Below, in pieces: positions 16,555 through 25,333 of a stretch of 60,138 nucleotides of DNA. The stretch's first letter is position 1, and each line of letters opens with the position of its first letter. Below the pieces are notes generated by a model that did not search any database, was not told where the DNA came from, and saw only the letters and a list, made by a program, of their open reading frames with translations. The position numbers and the translations under genes were made by a program. The stretch is taken from positions 1 through 60,138 of the forward strand of contig NZ_WJFC01000070.1 of the NCBI RefSeq assembly GCF_009725235.1. Reading direction: 5' to 3'. The stretch is from Scytonema sp. UIC 10036. Lineage in GTDB: Bacteria; Cyanobacteriota; Cyanobacteriia; Cyanobacteriales; Nostocaceae.

Positions 16555-17895
16555 ATGTTTAACCTTTCTTCTAGCAAACCAAAACCCCTACAGACAAATT
16601 TCAAATTAAATAACCTGTCATTTGCAGAAAGGGTCTTGTATTGGACTATTGTACTCACACCTGTTTGGTGGTTGTTAGGGTTGCAGACTCTTTTATATCC
16701 CACAGTTGCAACTATATTGTTAGCAACTAATTTTGACCTCGATAAGCTCATTAAACGCTCGATTCCTCTGTGTAACTGGGCTTGGTTGGGCATGGTTTTG
16801 GTAGCACTTTGGACGAGTATCCAAGGTCTATCCCAAATAGGCTTTGAGGTGATGAAAACTATTGCTACCTTAGTGACTCTGTTTAAAGGTTATTTCTTGA
16901 TATTTAGTTGTCTGACATTACCTTTTTGGCACCGCATTAGAGTACAAGTAGTGACACGTGCTGTAGCTTGGATGGCAGCTTGTTTCTTAATCACCCTCGG
17001 CATTCAACTGCTCATACTGATTGCTGTTGGTCCACAACTTCCTTTTTTGCCACCGTTAGCGCGTGTCATTCCTGGTGACAAGATGAGCTTAATGGTTGGG
17101 TTTGCTATCATTCAGCCTTTCTTCGGTATCCCATTAGCAAGAACAGGTCTTTATACTCCAGACCCTCCCATTTTAGGGGTTTGTGCTCTTTTGAGTTTTT
17201 TAATTTCTTACAGTGAAACAGACCGTCGCTTGCGTAAATTTGCAATGGCAGGGTCTTTAGCAACGCTCATCATATCCCAGAGTCGTCTGGCATGGATTTG
17301 CTTTCCCCTATCATTTCTGATTATGAACGGCTTCCGAAGTGGATTGGTTCGTCAAAGTTCTTTGTGGGCAACATCATTTATTTCTTTTATCTGCGGTCTT
17401 GTAGGCATGACCTTAACTGAATTACTGACTAAACCGCTAGAAACTTTTAATAGCGCTCGTGCTGATTCATCAAAAGACCGTGAGTATGTAATTGATGCTA
17501 CAATAGAAGCATGGAAAGAGTCTCCTTGGATAGGATGGGGAATTGTTGAAAGGACTGTGACTTGGGGAAATGGAGCCTTTGAACTTCCTCTAGGGACTTT
17601 TTCATCTTACTCGCAAGTCTTGTATTTACACGGAAGTATTGGCTTCATCTTCTTTATCGCTGCTTTAGCATTAACTTTAGGTTGCTTTTGGCAACCCGCT
17701 CTACAAGGTAATAAAATTTGTTCTCTGGCATTTGCTAGTTTAATTGTTCTGTACATATTGTGCCAAGCTACAACATTAACTTGGATGACCATTTACTTCT
17801 GGTACTTCTTTATTTGGTTGGGTGCAATTCTTGCAGAAACACGACATAATTATGTTTCTTCATGGGAGCAATTATCAAAAAAATACAAAATTTAG
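16555..17895 (+). CDS. O-antigen ligase/Wzy-like polysaccharide polymerase (copy A)
   Basis: This 446-residue integral membrane protein has about 10-12 hydrophobic helices. It has the long extracytoplasmic loop and the RADSSKDREYVI...EAWKESPWIGWGIVERT segment typical of the O-antigen ligase/Wzy (Wzy_C) family near residues 300-330. In a Wzx/Wzy pathway it would polymerise repeat units on the periplasmic face; a ligase role cannot be excluded from sequence alone. The copy B paralog (27846) aligns throughout. It lies 104 bp upstream of the Wzc-like gene, with a GACCAAT-type short repeat in the gap. Confidence 0.87.
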   Translation: MFNLSSSKPKPLQTNFKLNNLSFAERVLYWTIVLTPVWWLLGLQTLLYPTVATILLATNFDLDKLIKRSIPLCNWAWLGMVLVALWTSIQGLSQIGFEVMKTIATLVTLFKGYFLIFSCLTLPFWHRIRVQVVTRAVAWMAACFLITLGIQLLILIAVGPQLPFLPPLARVIPGDKMSLMVGFAIIQPFFGIPLARTGLYTPDPPILGVCALLSFLISYSETDRRLRKFAMAGSLATLIISQSRLAWICFPLSFLIMNGFRSGLVRQSSLWATSFISFICGLVGMTLTELLTKPLETFNSARADSSKDREYVIDATIEAWKESPWIGWGIVERTVTWGNGAFELPLGTFSSYSQVLYLHGSIGFIFFIAALALTLGCFWQPALQGNKICSLAFASLIVLYILCQATTLTWMTIYFWYFFIWLGAILAETRHNYVSSWEQLSKKYKI

Positions 17896-17968
17896 TAGTG
17901 CTAGTACACTCTCCTAGACCAGAACGAATAAAAATGAGCATTGAAGCATTGTAAATACAAATATTTTT

Positions 17969-17992
17969 GACCAATGACCAATGACCTATGAC
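17969..17992 (+). repeat. Heptamer tandem repeat (GACCAAT) before wzc-like gene A
   Basis: The 7-bp unit GACCAAT is repeated about three times (the last unit degenerate) directly before the ATG at 17999. This is a typical cyanobacterial short tandemly repeated repetitive sequence. Confidence 0.75.
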
Positions 17993-17998
17993 GCAGTT

Positions 17999-20029
17999 AT
18001 GAACAAATTATTTACCATTTCAACTAAACACTGGAAGTCTTTAATAGCTTTTAATTTTCTTGTAGTATTGGGTACAGCAGCAGCCGTGTCTACTGCTAAA
18101 CCAGTTTGGACATCTAGAACACAATTGATTCTGCCAAAAACAACAAGCAATCTTGATGCCAATTTGGGAACTCTTGGTTCTCTAAGAAATGGAGACCCTG
18201 GTTTTTCTTCTGAAGTGAATCCTCTTAACGTACAATCATCGATCTTAACAAGTGATACGTTGTTAGAGAAAGTTTTAGCTGCTGACCCTGAAAAGAGCAA
18301 ATTTAATACTATTTCTCGATACAAGCAGTTATTTAAGGTGACACCTCAGGAGCAATCGACTATTATGTTGCTGACCGTCAGCGGTTCGAGTCCAAAATTA
18401 GCGAAAGAAAGAGCGATCGCTATAACCGAGGCATATCAAACCAGACTTAACGAACTACGACAAGCTAACAGTCGAACCAGACAAAAATTCAGTCAAGTAG
18501 AACTAGAACAGGCAAAATTAAGGTTAGCTCAAGCGCAAAGTAAACTAACAATTTTTAAGCAATCGACTGGTTTAATTAATAACGAAGACCAAGCTAAAAG
18601 TATTGTGAATACAATTAGTACTCTAACTACCGTTAGAGCGCAAGTTTTAGCTACGGCTGAGGCAAGTGAAAATCGAGCAAAAGCTCTATCAACCCGTTTG
18701 AGTCTAACACCAGATGAAGCGGTGCGCTCTTTAAGTTTAGGTGAAAATAAAGAATATCAATTTGTGCGGCAACAATTGTCTGAAGTAGAAGCTTCTTTAC
18801 GTCAGAAACAAGCTATTTTTACTGACATACATCCAGAAGTAAAAACTTTGCTTGCACAACGGGAATCATTGCAGCGAAGACTTCAAGAACGTATAAGACA
18901 AACAGCCGCAAGTACAAAAGTAGATACTACAGTGGCGACTGATGCACAAGGCCGAGCCGCTTTAATCCAACAACAAATTCTTGCTGAAAGTGAAGCGACT
19001 GCCCAACGGCGACAGGCAGAAAAACTTAACAATCAAATTACCGAACTTCAAACAACCTTAAAATCTTTACCAGTAAATCAGGCTAAGCTAGTAGAACTAC
19101 AACGGCAAGTCGATGTTGCAGAAGGTGTATATAAAGGTTTAATTGCTCAGATACAACAAAGTAACATTGACGCTTTTGATGCTTACCCAAATGTACAGGT
19201 TCTTGATGCACCACAGGTCGATCCCAAACCTGTCAGTCCAAAGTTTTTCTTAATGGCAGTCAATGCTTTGCTAGCATCCGTTATCGGTAGTATAGCCTTG
19301 GTGTTATTCCTGGAAAGCCGCAACCCTCTGTTAAGCCTCAAAGATTTACAAAATCAAAAATTCGCCATCGTGCAGAGTATTCCTCGGGTCAAGCATTCTA
19401 CTCCAAAAATTGAAATTACTTACGAGACAGAAGTTGAATTTCAACGCCTTGCCTCTGCTATTAGCTTACAACCTCTCAATAATCGTAGATTATTAGTTAC
19501 AAGTGCTACTCAGGGAGAAGGCAAAACAACAGTTGCCACAGGGTTGGCTTACGCTTTAGTAGATTTAGGCTTTCGAGTGCTGCTAGTGGATGGGGATTTT
19601 CGCAGAGCAACACTTAGCCGCAATCTGGGTTATACCGAAGATTCAACAACAGAGTCATTGCAAATATCAATACAACCAAACTTGGATTTACTGCCAACTT
19701 TACCCAAACAAGGTAAAGTTGTAGAAACCATCAAACGAGGGCGCTTTGAGCAAGCATTAGCAGCTTGTGAAGCTAAAGGAAATTACGATTACGTTATTGT
19801 TGATAGTGCGCCTGTTAGTTTGACGAGTGAAACAGCAGTGATGGCTACTATTATTTCCAACGTGCTGTTTGTAGTTCGCCCCGATAGTAGCTACAAAAAC
19901 TCTGTGAATGAAAGCTTTGCACAACTCTCTCAGCATAATGTTGAAATTTTAGGTTTGGTTGTGAATGCAGTGGAAAGTAAAAAGAAACCTTACTCTTATC
20001 ACTCTGATTCTTCCTTAGTGAACAATTAA
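17999..20029 (+). CDS. Wzc-like chain-length determinant with BY-kinase domain (copy A)
   Basis: This bacterial tyrosine-kinase-type polysaccharide co-polymerase is about 676 residues long. The Wzz-like periplasmic domain is bounded by one membrane helix near residues 14-34 and another near 415-437, with long coiled coils and the ANSRTRQKFSQ and FDAYPNVQVLD segments between. The cytoplasmic ATPase has Walker A TSATQGEGKTT (about 500-510), Walker A' VLLVDGDFR (about 526) and Walker B YDYVIVDSAP (about 597). The C-terminal tail has only two tyrosines (KKKPYSYHSD), not the usual cluster. The ATG at 17999 is preferred over an in-frame start six codons upstream, because the paralog at 36314 starts MNKITT and because the upstream codons are repeat sequence. 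Confidence 0.9.
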   Translation: MNKLFTISTKHWKSLIAFNFLVVLGTAAAVSTAKPVWTSRTQLILPKTTSNLDANLGTLGSLRNGDPGFSSEVNPLNVQSSILTSDTLLEKVLAADPEKSKFNTISRYKQLFKVTPQEQSTIMLLTVSGSSPKLAKERAIAITEAYQTRLNELRQANSRTRQKFSQVELEQAKLRLAQAQSKLTIFKQSTGLINNEDQAKSIVNTISTLTTVRAQVLATAEASENRAKALSTRLSLTPDEAVRSLSLGENKEYQFVRQQLSEVEASLRQKQAIFTDIHPEVKTLLAQRESLQRRLQERIRQTAASTKVDTTVATDAQGRAALIQQQILAESEATAQRRQAEKLNNQITELQTTLKSLPVNQAKLVELQRQVDVAEGVYKGLIAQIQQSNIDAFDAYPNVQVLDAPQVDPKPVSPKFFLMAVNALLASVIGSIALVLFLESRNPLLSLKDLQNQKFAIVQSIPRVKHSTPKIEITYETEVEFQRLASAISLQPLNNRRLLVTSATQGEGKTTVATGLAYALVDLGFRVLLVDGDFRRATLSRNLGYTEDSTTESLQISIQPNLDLLPTLPKQGKVVETIKRGRFEQALAACEAKGNYDYVIVDSAPVSLTSETAVMATIISNVLFVVRPDSSYKNSVNESFAQLSQHNVEILGLVVNAVESKKKPYSYHSDSSLVNN

Positions 20030-20034
20030 TGCCA

Positions 20035-20064
20035 TTTTGGATTTTGGATTTTGGATTTTGGATT
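20035..20064 (+). repeat. Heptamer tandem repeat (ATTTTGG)
   Basis: Four copies of a 7-bp TTTTGGA-type unit lie immediately after the wzc-like stop. The complementary version (CCAAAAT) occurs at 26856-26888 and 52535-52560. Confidence 0.8.
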
Positions 20065-20224
20065 GTAACAGCCTTACCCAATTTTCCTCTAATATCATGT
20101 CCGGTTGAATAATTATCATATGAACTTCACGTAAAGACGCAGTTTTTTGATACCTCATTCAGCAGACTCGATATCACTTAACAATCTATCGTCTTCTTTA
20201 CTTAATTAAACTCAAGGACAAATC

Positions 20225-20815
20225 ATGAAAAATTTAAATCTTCCTTTTCTGAAAACACTTTCTCAAAACTACTTTGAACTCAAGCGATTGTTTTACCAAT
20301 GGCGGTATCCAAATGTGAAAATTGCCAAAGGAGTTGCCATTAAAGGCTCTTTGCAGGTACTTGGTAACGTTAAAGTGACTATTGGTTCTGGCTGTCGTTT
20401 GGGTAAAAAAGTCTTAATTTACGGTTCAGGTAACGTTGTCATTGGTAAGCAAGTGCTGCTTAATGGTACATATATAGGTTGTGAAACCTCGATTAGCATT
20501 GGCGATGAATGTTTGATTTCTGATTGTTTCTTAGCAGATAGTGATTATCACAACTTAGAACCTGAAATGCGTCATTATCCCGCAGGTCCAAAAGCGTCGG
20601 CACCGATTACTATTGAACGCAATGTTTGGATAGGGGCTAGAGCTACAGTGATGAAAGGCGTACACATCGGTAAAGATAGTGTAGTAGGTTTAGGAAGCGT
20701 TGTTCGTAAATCTGTGCCTCCCAGTGTTGTGATTATCGGTAATCCCCAGCAAATCGTCAAGCATTTCCGTAAAGAAAGAGAACTTGTTGCTTCTGTGATG
20801 TCGGGAGTAAACTGA
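20225..20815 (+). CDS. LpxA-like hexapeptide-repeat acyltransferase
   Basis: This 196-residue left-handed beta-helix protein of the sugar O-acetyltransferase type (similar to maltose/galactoside and capsule acetyltransferases) has hexapeptide repeats running through the centre (IGSGCRLGKKVLIYGSG, VVIGKQVLLNG). The catalytic-type region DSDYHNLEP follows, then NVWIGARATVMKGVHIG, GKDSVVGLGSVV and IIGNPQQIVKHF. Such enzymes typically O-acetylate a sugar of the polysaccharide repeat unit. An AAGGA ribosome-binding site precedes the ATG by about eight bases. It follows the copy A Wzc-like gene by 195 bp and has no counterpart in copy B. Confidence 0.85.
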   Translation: MKNLNLPFLKTLSQNYFELKRLFYQWRYPNVKIAKGVAIKGSLQVLGNVKVTIGSGCRLGKKVLIYGSGNVVIGKQVLLNGTYIGCETSISIGDECLISDCFLADSDYHNLEPEMRHYPAGPKASAPITIERNVWIGARATVMKGVHIGKDSVVGLGSVVRKSVPPSVVIIGNPQQIVKHFRKERELVASVMSGVN

Positions 20816-20900
20816 AAGATAACAAGATGTGTTCATCAAGTGACAAAATTAAAAGGTTAACAACCCTGTATATGTAGAAACATAAATCAGAGGTAGTCAC

Positions 20901-21554
20901 GTGAGTACATTTTTATCTACTGTAGCGGTTTTACTTTCAACCTTGGCTTTGTTGTGTAGTGGATATGCAGCATACCAAGTTTTTACATGGCAACAAACAA
21001 TAGATGTTGTCAATACCAGAAACAATAACGCTACAGCTACTAACCAAACAACTTCAACTCAGGCAACTGGTACAGTTGTTTCGAGTAATACTTCCGCGCC
21101 ATCACCGGAAGCAACTCCATCGCCAACTCCCACTGCAAAAGCAGAATCAAAAACCACTGCATCTGCTATTATTCAACCAGGTCAATACGTACAGCCCAGT
21201 TTTGGGAAGAAAGGACAGGTAGAGTTACTGTCAGTCAAACGGATTAAAGATCCAGAAACTGGAAATCGGGATGTAGTCAACGTCCAAATGCGGATTCGTC
21301 GTCTTGCTACAGATAATGTAGACTCTGCCGAAGTGATTGGGGTTTCCAACACAACAGCTCGAAACCCCGATACAAGCGAAACATACAAGGGAGTTGATTT
21401 TAAGCGATCGACAGGGAGCGTTTCTCTGTTTTCGCTTCGTCCCAAAGCTTCTGCTGATGCTTACGTATGGTTACGGATTCCCGAAGGCGTTACCAGCCTA
21501 GATATTTTTGTACCGGACACTGGGGCATTTAGTAACGTGCCAATCGCCAGTTAG
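20901..21554 (+). CDS. Membrane-anchored protein of unknown function with Thr/Pro-rich linker
   Basis: I do not recognise this 217-residue protein. Residues 5-27 form a single hydrophobic helix (LSTVAVLLSTLALLCSGYAA), likely an uncleaved anchor or signal. Residues 40-95 are rich in Thr, Ser, Pro and Ala and look like a flexible, possibly surface-exposed linker. Residues 96-217 look like a compact beta domain (GQVELLSVKRIKDPETGN, VSLFSLRPKASADAYVWLRI). The start is a GTG with GAGGT about nine bases upstream. It is the last gene of the copy A run and is closed by a strong palindrome at 21579-21598, so it was probably recruited to the polysaccharide locus, perhaps as an export or wall-associated factor. 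Confidence 0.6.
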   Translation: MSTFLSTVAVLLSTLALLCSGYAAYQVFTWQQTIDVVNTRNNNATATNQTTSTQATGTVVSSNTSAPSPEATPSPTPTAKAESKTTASAIIQPGQYVQPSFGKKGQVELLSVKRIKDPETGNRDVVNVQMRIRRLATDNVDSAEVIGVSNTTARNPDTSETYKGVDFKRSTGSVSLFSLRPKASADAYVWLRIPEGVTSLDIFVPDTGAFSNVPIAS

Positions 21555-21576
21555 GCAACGAATTGGGAAACATTGT

Positions 21577-21602
21577 AGAGACGCGCCATGGCGCGTCTTT
21601 TC
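21577..21602 (+). terminator. Palindromic terminator-like repeat closing copy A
   Basis: The perfect 20-bp palindrome AGACGCGCCATGGCGCGTCT (21579-21598) is followed by TTTTC. The GTAGAGACGCGCCATGGCG form is a known dispersed repeat of filamentous cyanobacteria. Its place 24 bp after a stop codon suggests it ends the transcript. Confidence 0.7.
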
Positions 21603-22094
21603 AAATTACTTTTACATTTTTTTAAAAAAACATAGAAAAAATACACAAAGATAGCACTTAGTTGAAACATCGAGCGGAAGCATCAAAAACTTTGAGTGCA
21701 AAATCAACAAACACAAATATCCGTATTTAACATATAAAAATTACGAAAAAACAAACGTTGCATACATTCCACAGTTAATTTCGTGATTTTTTTTAAAAAA
21801 ACTTAAATAAGTACTTCCCGAAGTAAAACGTAGTATTTTATGCTGCTATTCAATAAGTTCCGGTATTCTAATGGCGTTTGCAAACGTTCATAATTATGGA
21901 AATACTTGCTTTTTAAAGTCTTCTTTCACGTAGATTTATAGTCAATTTCCGAGTAACTAATGATGCAATTTTAAGGACAGCTAAGCTAGTATGCATTTTA
22001 GAGCAAACTTCTTAGCCCTCAATACCCTGTCAGGTTACCGATCTCAACGACTTTAATCTCGCAACAACCTAATAAAACTTAAGGTATTACAAGA
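21603..22094. other. AT-rich spacer between copy A and copy B
   Basis: These 492 bp contain long A and T runs and no frame with recognisable protein features. They probably include the promoter of copy B. No clear operator or riboswitch-like structure was recognised. Confidence 0.5.
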
Positions 22095-23030
22095 ATGATA
22101 ATTAAAAAGAAAGTTCAAGAATTGCCAAATCTCAATATTTATTTATTAGAGCGTCTCATTACTTGTATGACTATCCCCTCTCTCGTAGAAGCCATACATA
22201 CGGCGTGTGTTTTTAACAAAAAAATAACTGTAGCAAATTACAATATACACAGTTTCAATCTTTCAATGCAACTTCCTTGGTATTACAACTTTCTCCAAAG
22301 TTCGGAAATAGTCAATTGTGACAGCGTTGGCATTTTAAAGGCAATTAGTTACATGGGATTAAACTTGCCTTTGGAGTATCGAGCTTCATATACACTGATG
22401 ATGCCCAAATTATTGGAGAAATGTAACGAGAAAGGATTGAGCGTATTTCTCTTAGGGACTAAACCTCAGTATTTAGAAACTGCGCTGCAAAATCTGAGAA
22501 AGCAGTATCCCAATGCTAAGTTTGCTGGACATCACGGGTATTTTGACAAACAAGACTCAGAACAGAACCAAGTTGTTGTTCAGAAAATTAATCGAGAAAA
22601 GCCCAATATCCTAATTGTGGGTATGGGAATGCCAGTTCAAGAAAAATGGGTTTACGAGCATCGCCTCCGCTTAGATGTTAATGCCATTTTGCTTGGTGGA
22701 GCAGTGATTGACAGACTTGCAGGCGTTGTACCTGATTGCCCATCAACCCTTTCCGATTTAGGTTTAGAGTGGCTGTATCGTTTGTGTCGCGAACCAAAAC
22801 GTTTGGCAGCACGTTACTTGCTTGGTAATCCAGCCTTTGCACTGCAAATCGCTTTGGGCAAGTTTTATGCTCCACTACGAGTAGAACTTTTATCATCAAT
22901 CGACACTTTGAATCCAGAACTTGCTGTTCCTGTTAGTAACTCGTACTTAAATTTCAACAATCGCGATCGCGAGCAGGAAATCCCTGTATCAGTTGCGCCT
23001 GTGATGTATTCTGGTAGCCCATCAATTTAA
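22095..23030 (+). CDS. WecG/TagA/CpsF family glycosyltransferase (copy B)
   Basis: This 311-residue GT26 enzyme is the counterpart of the protein at 3008. Shared segments include ITVANYN-HSFNLSMQLPW, SSEIVNCDSVGILKAI, RASYTL-MPKLLE, VGMGMP-QEKWVY and GLEWLYRLCREPKRLAARYL, and both end SGSPSI. Most aligned residues are identical, with changes spread evenly, which fits an old duplication rather than a recent copy. It is expected to transfer the second sugar onto the lipid carrier. The ATG is preceded by a weak AAGG. It opens copy B and is followed by 343 bp without a gene. Confidence 0.9.
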   Translation: MIIKKKVQELPNLNIYLLERLITCMTIPSLVEAIHTACVFNKKITVANYNIHSFNLSMQLPWYYNFLQSSEIVNCDSVGILKAISYMGLNLPLEYRASYTLMMPKLLEKCNEKGLSVFLLGTKPQYLETALQNLRKQYPNAKFAGHHGYFDKQDSEQNQVVVQKINREKPNILIVGMGMPVQEKWVYEHRLRLDVNAILLGGAVIDRLAGVVPDCPSTLSDLGLEWLYRLCREPKRLAARYLLGNPAFALQIALGKFYAPLRVELLSSIDTLNPELAVPVSNSYLNFNNRDREQEIPVSVAPVMYSGSPSI

Positions 23031-23373
23031 CATGGAGTTTTTAGCAGGCTTGAGCAATAGTTAAGCTATAACCGTAATTTTTCGGTTGACAAAGTTCTTA
23101 AGTTAGAGTAATTGTTGCTTTTCAAGCAAAATTGCAAAAACAATTCTAAATTTACGAAATATCAGGGATGCCACCAGAGAAAAAAAGTGCCATAACTGTT
23201 GTTAGCTTGTTCGCTAAAAAAATCAGGTTTTTAAACTCTTATAAAAGTATTTATCCGAGCTAATTACCATCCATTACAATTGTTAGCGTCTCAGAACAAT
23301 GCTTCTTTTAAAAAGAAAACAGACGTTACGTTAGTACTGCTATGTTTAAGAGAAGAATCAGGAGGGATTTGAC
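23031..23373. other. Spacer between WecG-like and GT2 genes of copy B
   Basis: This stretch of 343 bp carries no frame with recognisable protein features. Its AACTGTTGTTA segment (around 23194) also occurs near 16401 upstream of the wzy-like gene A, a further sign of shared ancestry between leaders in this locus. A strong AGGAGGG precedes the TTG start at 23374. Confidence 0.5.
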
Positions 23374-24360
23374 TTGGAACCTTTAGTCAGCGTAGTTATA
23401 CCTACTTATTGCAGACCCCTGTTAGTAAAACGAGCGGTTATGAGTGCTTTAGCACAAACCCTCAAAGAAATCGAAGTCATCGTTGTGATTGACGGTCCGC
23501 AACTAGAAACTCGGACTGCGTTATCAGAAATTGATGATTTCAGACTGAGAGTTATAGAATTGCCGACAAATCAAGGTTGCCGTGTAGCGCGGAACACTGG
23601 AGTTGCGGCAGCTTCCGCTAAATGGGTTGCTTCTTTAGATGACGATGACGAATGGATGCCCCAAAAATTGGAAATGCAACTTGAAACGGCTAAACTTTCC
23701 CAGTATAAGTTTCCTATAGTCTCCTGTTATTTGATAGCTCAAACACCCCAAGGAGATTCTATTTGGCCTAGAAGATTTCCTCAACCATCAGAGGCATTGA
23801 GTGAATATTTGTTTGTTCGCAAGACCTTATTTCAAGGAGAAGGACTCATCCAATCTTCAACTATATTTACAGCAAAAGAATTATTACAAAAAGTTCCTTT
23901 TTCAACTACGATTCAAAGGCACGATGATTGGGACTGGATATTACGAGCCATGACTGTAGAGGGCGTAGGGGTCGAGTTTGCGCCAGAAGTTCTCTCTATC
24001 TGGCACATAGGAGATGGACGTCCTACTTTAAGTAGCAGCAACAATTGGCAATTTTCATTAGACTGGATTAGAGAAAAACGCCACTTAGTCACTCCTCGCG
24101 CTTATTCCTCTTTTCTTTTAGCAGAAGTGAGTGCGCGAGCAGCTCGGACTCGTGATTGGAAAGCGTTTTTCTTGCTTTTATGGGAAGCAATTCGTTTTGG
24201 CAGACCGAAGCCAATGGACATTTTTTTATGTTTGGGTATGTGGCTGATTCCTACAGAAAAACGGACTTGGTTGCGTCTTCTTTTCACAAAGAAACCCAAA
24301 TCTGTGTTATGCGAGCAGACTCCTCCAAAGGAGTCAGGCTATGAGAGCGTAGGGGTGTAA
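23374..24360 (+). CDS. Family 2 glycosyltransferase (copy B, first GT2)
   Basis: This 328-residue GT2 enzyme is paralogous to 4055. It begins with EPLVSVVIPTYCRP and contains ASLDDDDEWMPQKL and QRHDDWDWILRAMTVEG. The start codon is TTG, supported by a strong AGGAGGG about ten bases upstream (23359-23365) and by alignment to the GTG start of the paralog. Compared with copy A, the C-terminus carries about 15 extra residues. It ends 7 bp before the next GT2 gene, so they are co-transcribed. Unlike copy A, no GT14 or giant repeat gene lies between these two GT2 genes. Confidence 0.88.
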   Translation: MEPLVSVVIPTYCRPLLVKRAVMSALAQTLKEIEVIVVIDGPQLETRTALSEIDDFRLRVIELPTNQGCRVARNTGVAAASAKWVASLDDDDEWMPQKLEMQLETAKLSQYKFPIVSCYLIAQTPQGDSIWPRRFPQPSEALSEYLFVRKTLFQGEGLIQSSTIFTAKELLQKVPFSTTIQRHDDWDWILRAMTVEGVGVEFAPEVLSIWHIGDGRPTLSSSNNWQFSLDWIREKRHLVTPRAYSSFLLAEVSARAARTRDWKAFFLLLWEAIRFGRPKPMDIFLCLGMWLIPTEKRTWLRLLFTKKPKSVLCEQTPPKESGYESVGV

Positions 24361-24367
24361 TGTAGTT

Positions 24368-25333
24368 ATGGTTTTTATCCCTAAAGTTAGTGTTGTAGTT
24401 CCAGCCTATAACGTAAGTCATTATATTGAAGACGCATTGCGATCGCTACAACGCCAATCGTTTAAAGAATTTGAAGTTCTGATTGTTGATGATGGTTCTA
24501 CTGATAACACGGCGGAAATTGTCAAGCCTTACGTGAAAAGTGATTCACGCTTTCAGTTATGGCAAAAACAAAATGGAGGTTTATCATCAGCACGCAATCA
24601 CGGTATCCGTCATGCACGGGGAGAATATATCGCCTTACTTGATGGAGATGATATTTATCACTCAGATAAACTAGCCCGTCATGTAGCAACTCTAAATCAT
24701 CATCCAGAGGTTGGGGTTGTTTATAGTGCATCTCGGGCAATTCGTGACGATGGAAAACCAACACCCATTTACCTAAGTGGTAAGCCCGTTCATTCCGATC
24801 CACTGCTTGCTTTACTCTGTAAAAATTTTGTTGGTCATGGTTCTAACGCTGTATTCCACCGTTCATTAATCGGTGAAGTGGGAGAATTTGATGAAAGCTT
24901 ACGCAGTTCGGAAGACATTGATTTTTGGTTGAGAGTCGCAACAACCCGAAAATGGCAATTCTACCGAGACAAGAGTACTTTGTGTTACTATCGCGTTCGT
25001 CCATCGGGTCTTTCTTTCAACGTAGCACAAATGCAGCGATGCAACGAACAAGTTATTCAAAGCGCTTATCAGCGATCGCCACAGTTGGTCAAACCGATGT
25101 TACCAACTGCTTATGCTTATATGTATCGGTACTTAGCAAGATTATCTCTCCAAGGTGGCAATCTCGACCAAGCCAGTCATTTTATTGACCGGGCTCTAGC
25201 TTGTAATTGGTCAATTTTTTACCGCGATCCGCGATCGCTGGTGACTTTACTAGCAGTACGTTTGGCACCACTAGCCAAGCTAGGAATCCGACAAACGCTT
25301 GGTTCGGTGAGGTATACCCAAAAGCAGCCATGA
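24368..25333 (+). CDS. Family 2 glycosyltransferase (copy B, second GT2)
   Basis: This 321-residue GT2 enzyme is paralogous to 12577 and starts MVFIPKVSVVVPAYNVSHYI. It has IVDDGSTDNTAEIV, ALLDGDDIYHSDKL, FVGHGSNAVFHRS and SSEDIDFWLRVA, all shared with copy A. The stop overlaps the start of the Wzx-like gene by 4 bp (ATGA at 25330-25333), which indicates translational coupling. The sugar transferred is unknown, but conservation with copy A suggests that the two loci share this step. Confidence 0.88.
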   Translation: MVFIPKVSVVVPAYNVSHYIEDALRSLQRQSFKEFEVLIVDDGSTDNTAEIVKPYVKSDSRFQLWQKQNGGLSSARNHGIRHARGEYIALLDGDDIYHSDKLARHVATLNHHPEVGVVYSASRAIRDDGKPTPIYLSGKPVHSDPLLALLCKNFVGHGSNAVFHRSLIGEVGEFDESLRSSEDIDFWLRVATTRKWQFYRDKSTLCYYRVRPSGLSFNVAQMQRCNEQVIQSAYQRSPQLVKPMLPTAYAYMYRYLARLSLQGGNLDQASHFIDRALACNWSIFYRDPRSLVTLLAVRLAPLAKLGIRQTLGSVRYTQKQP

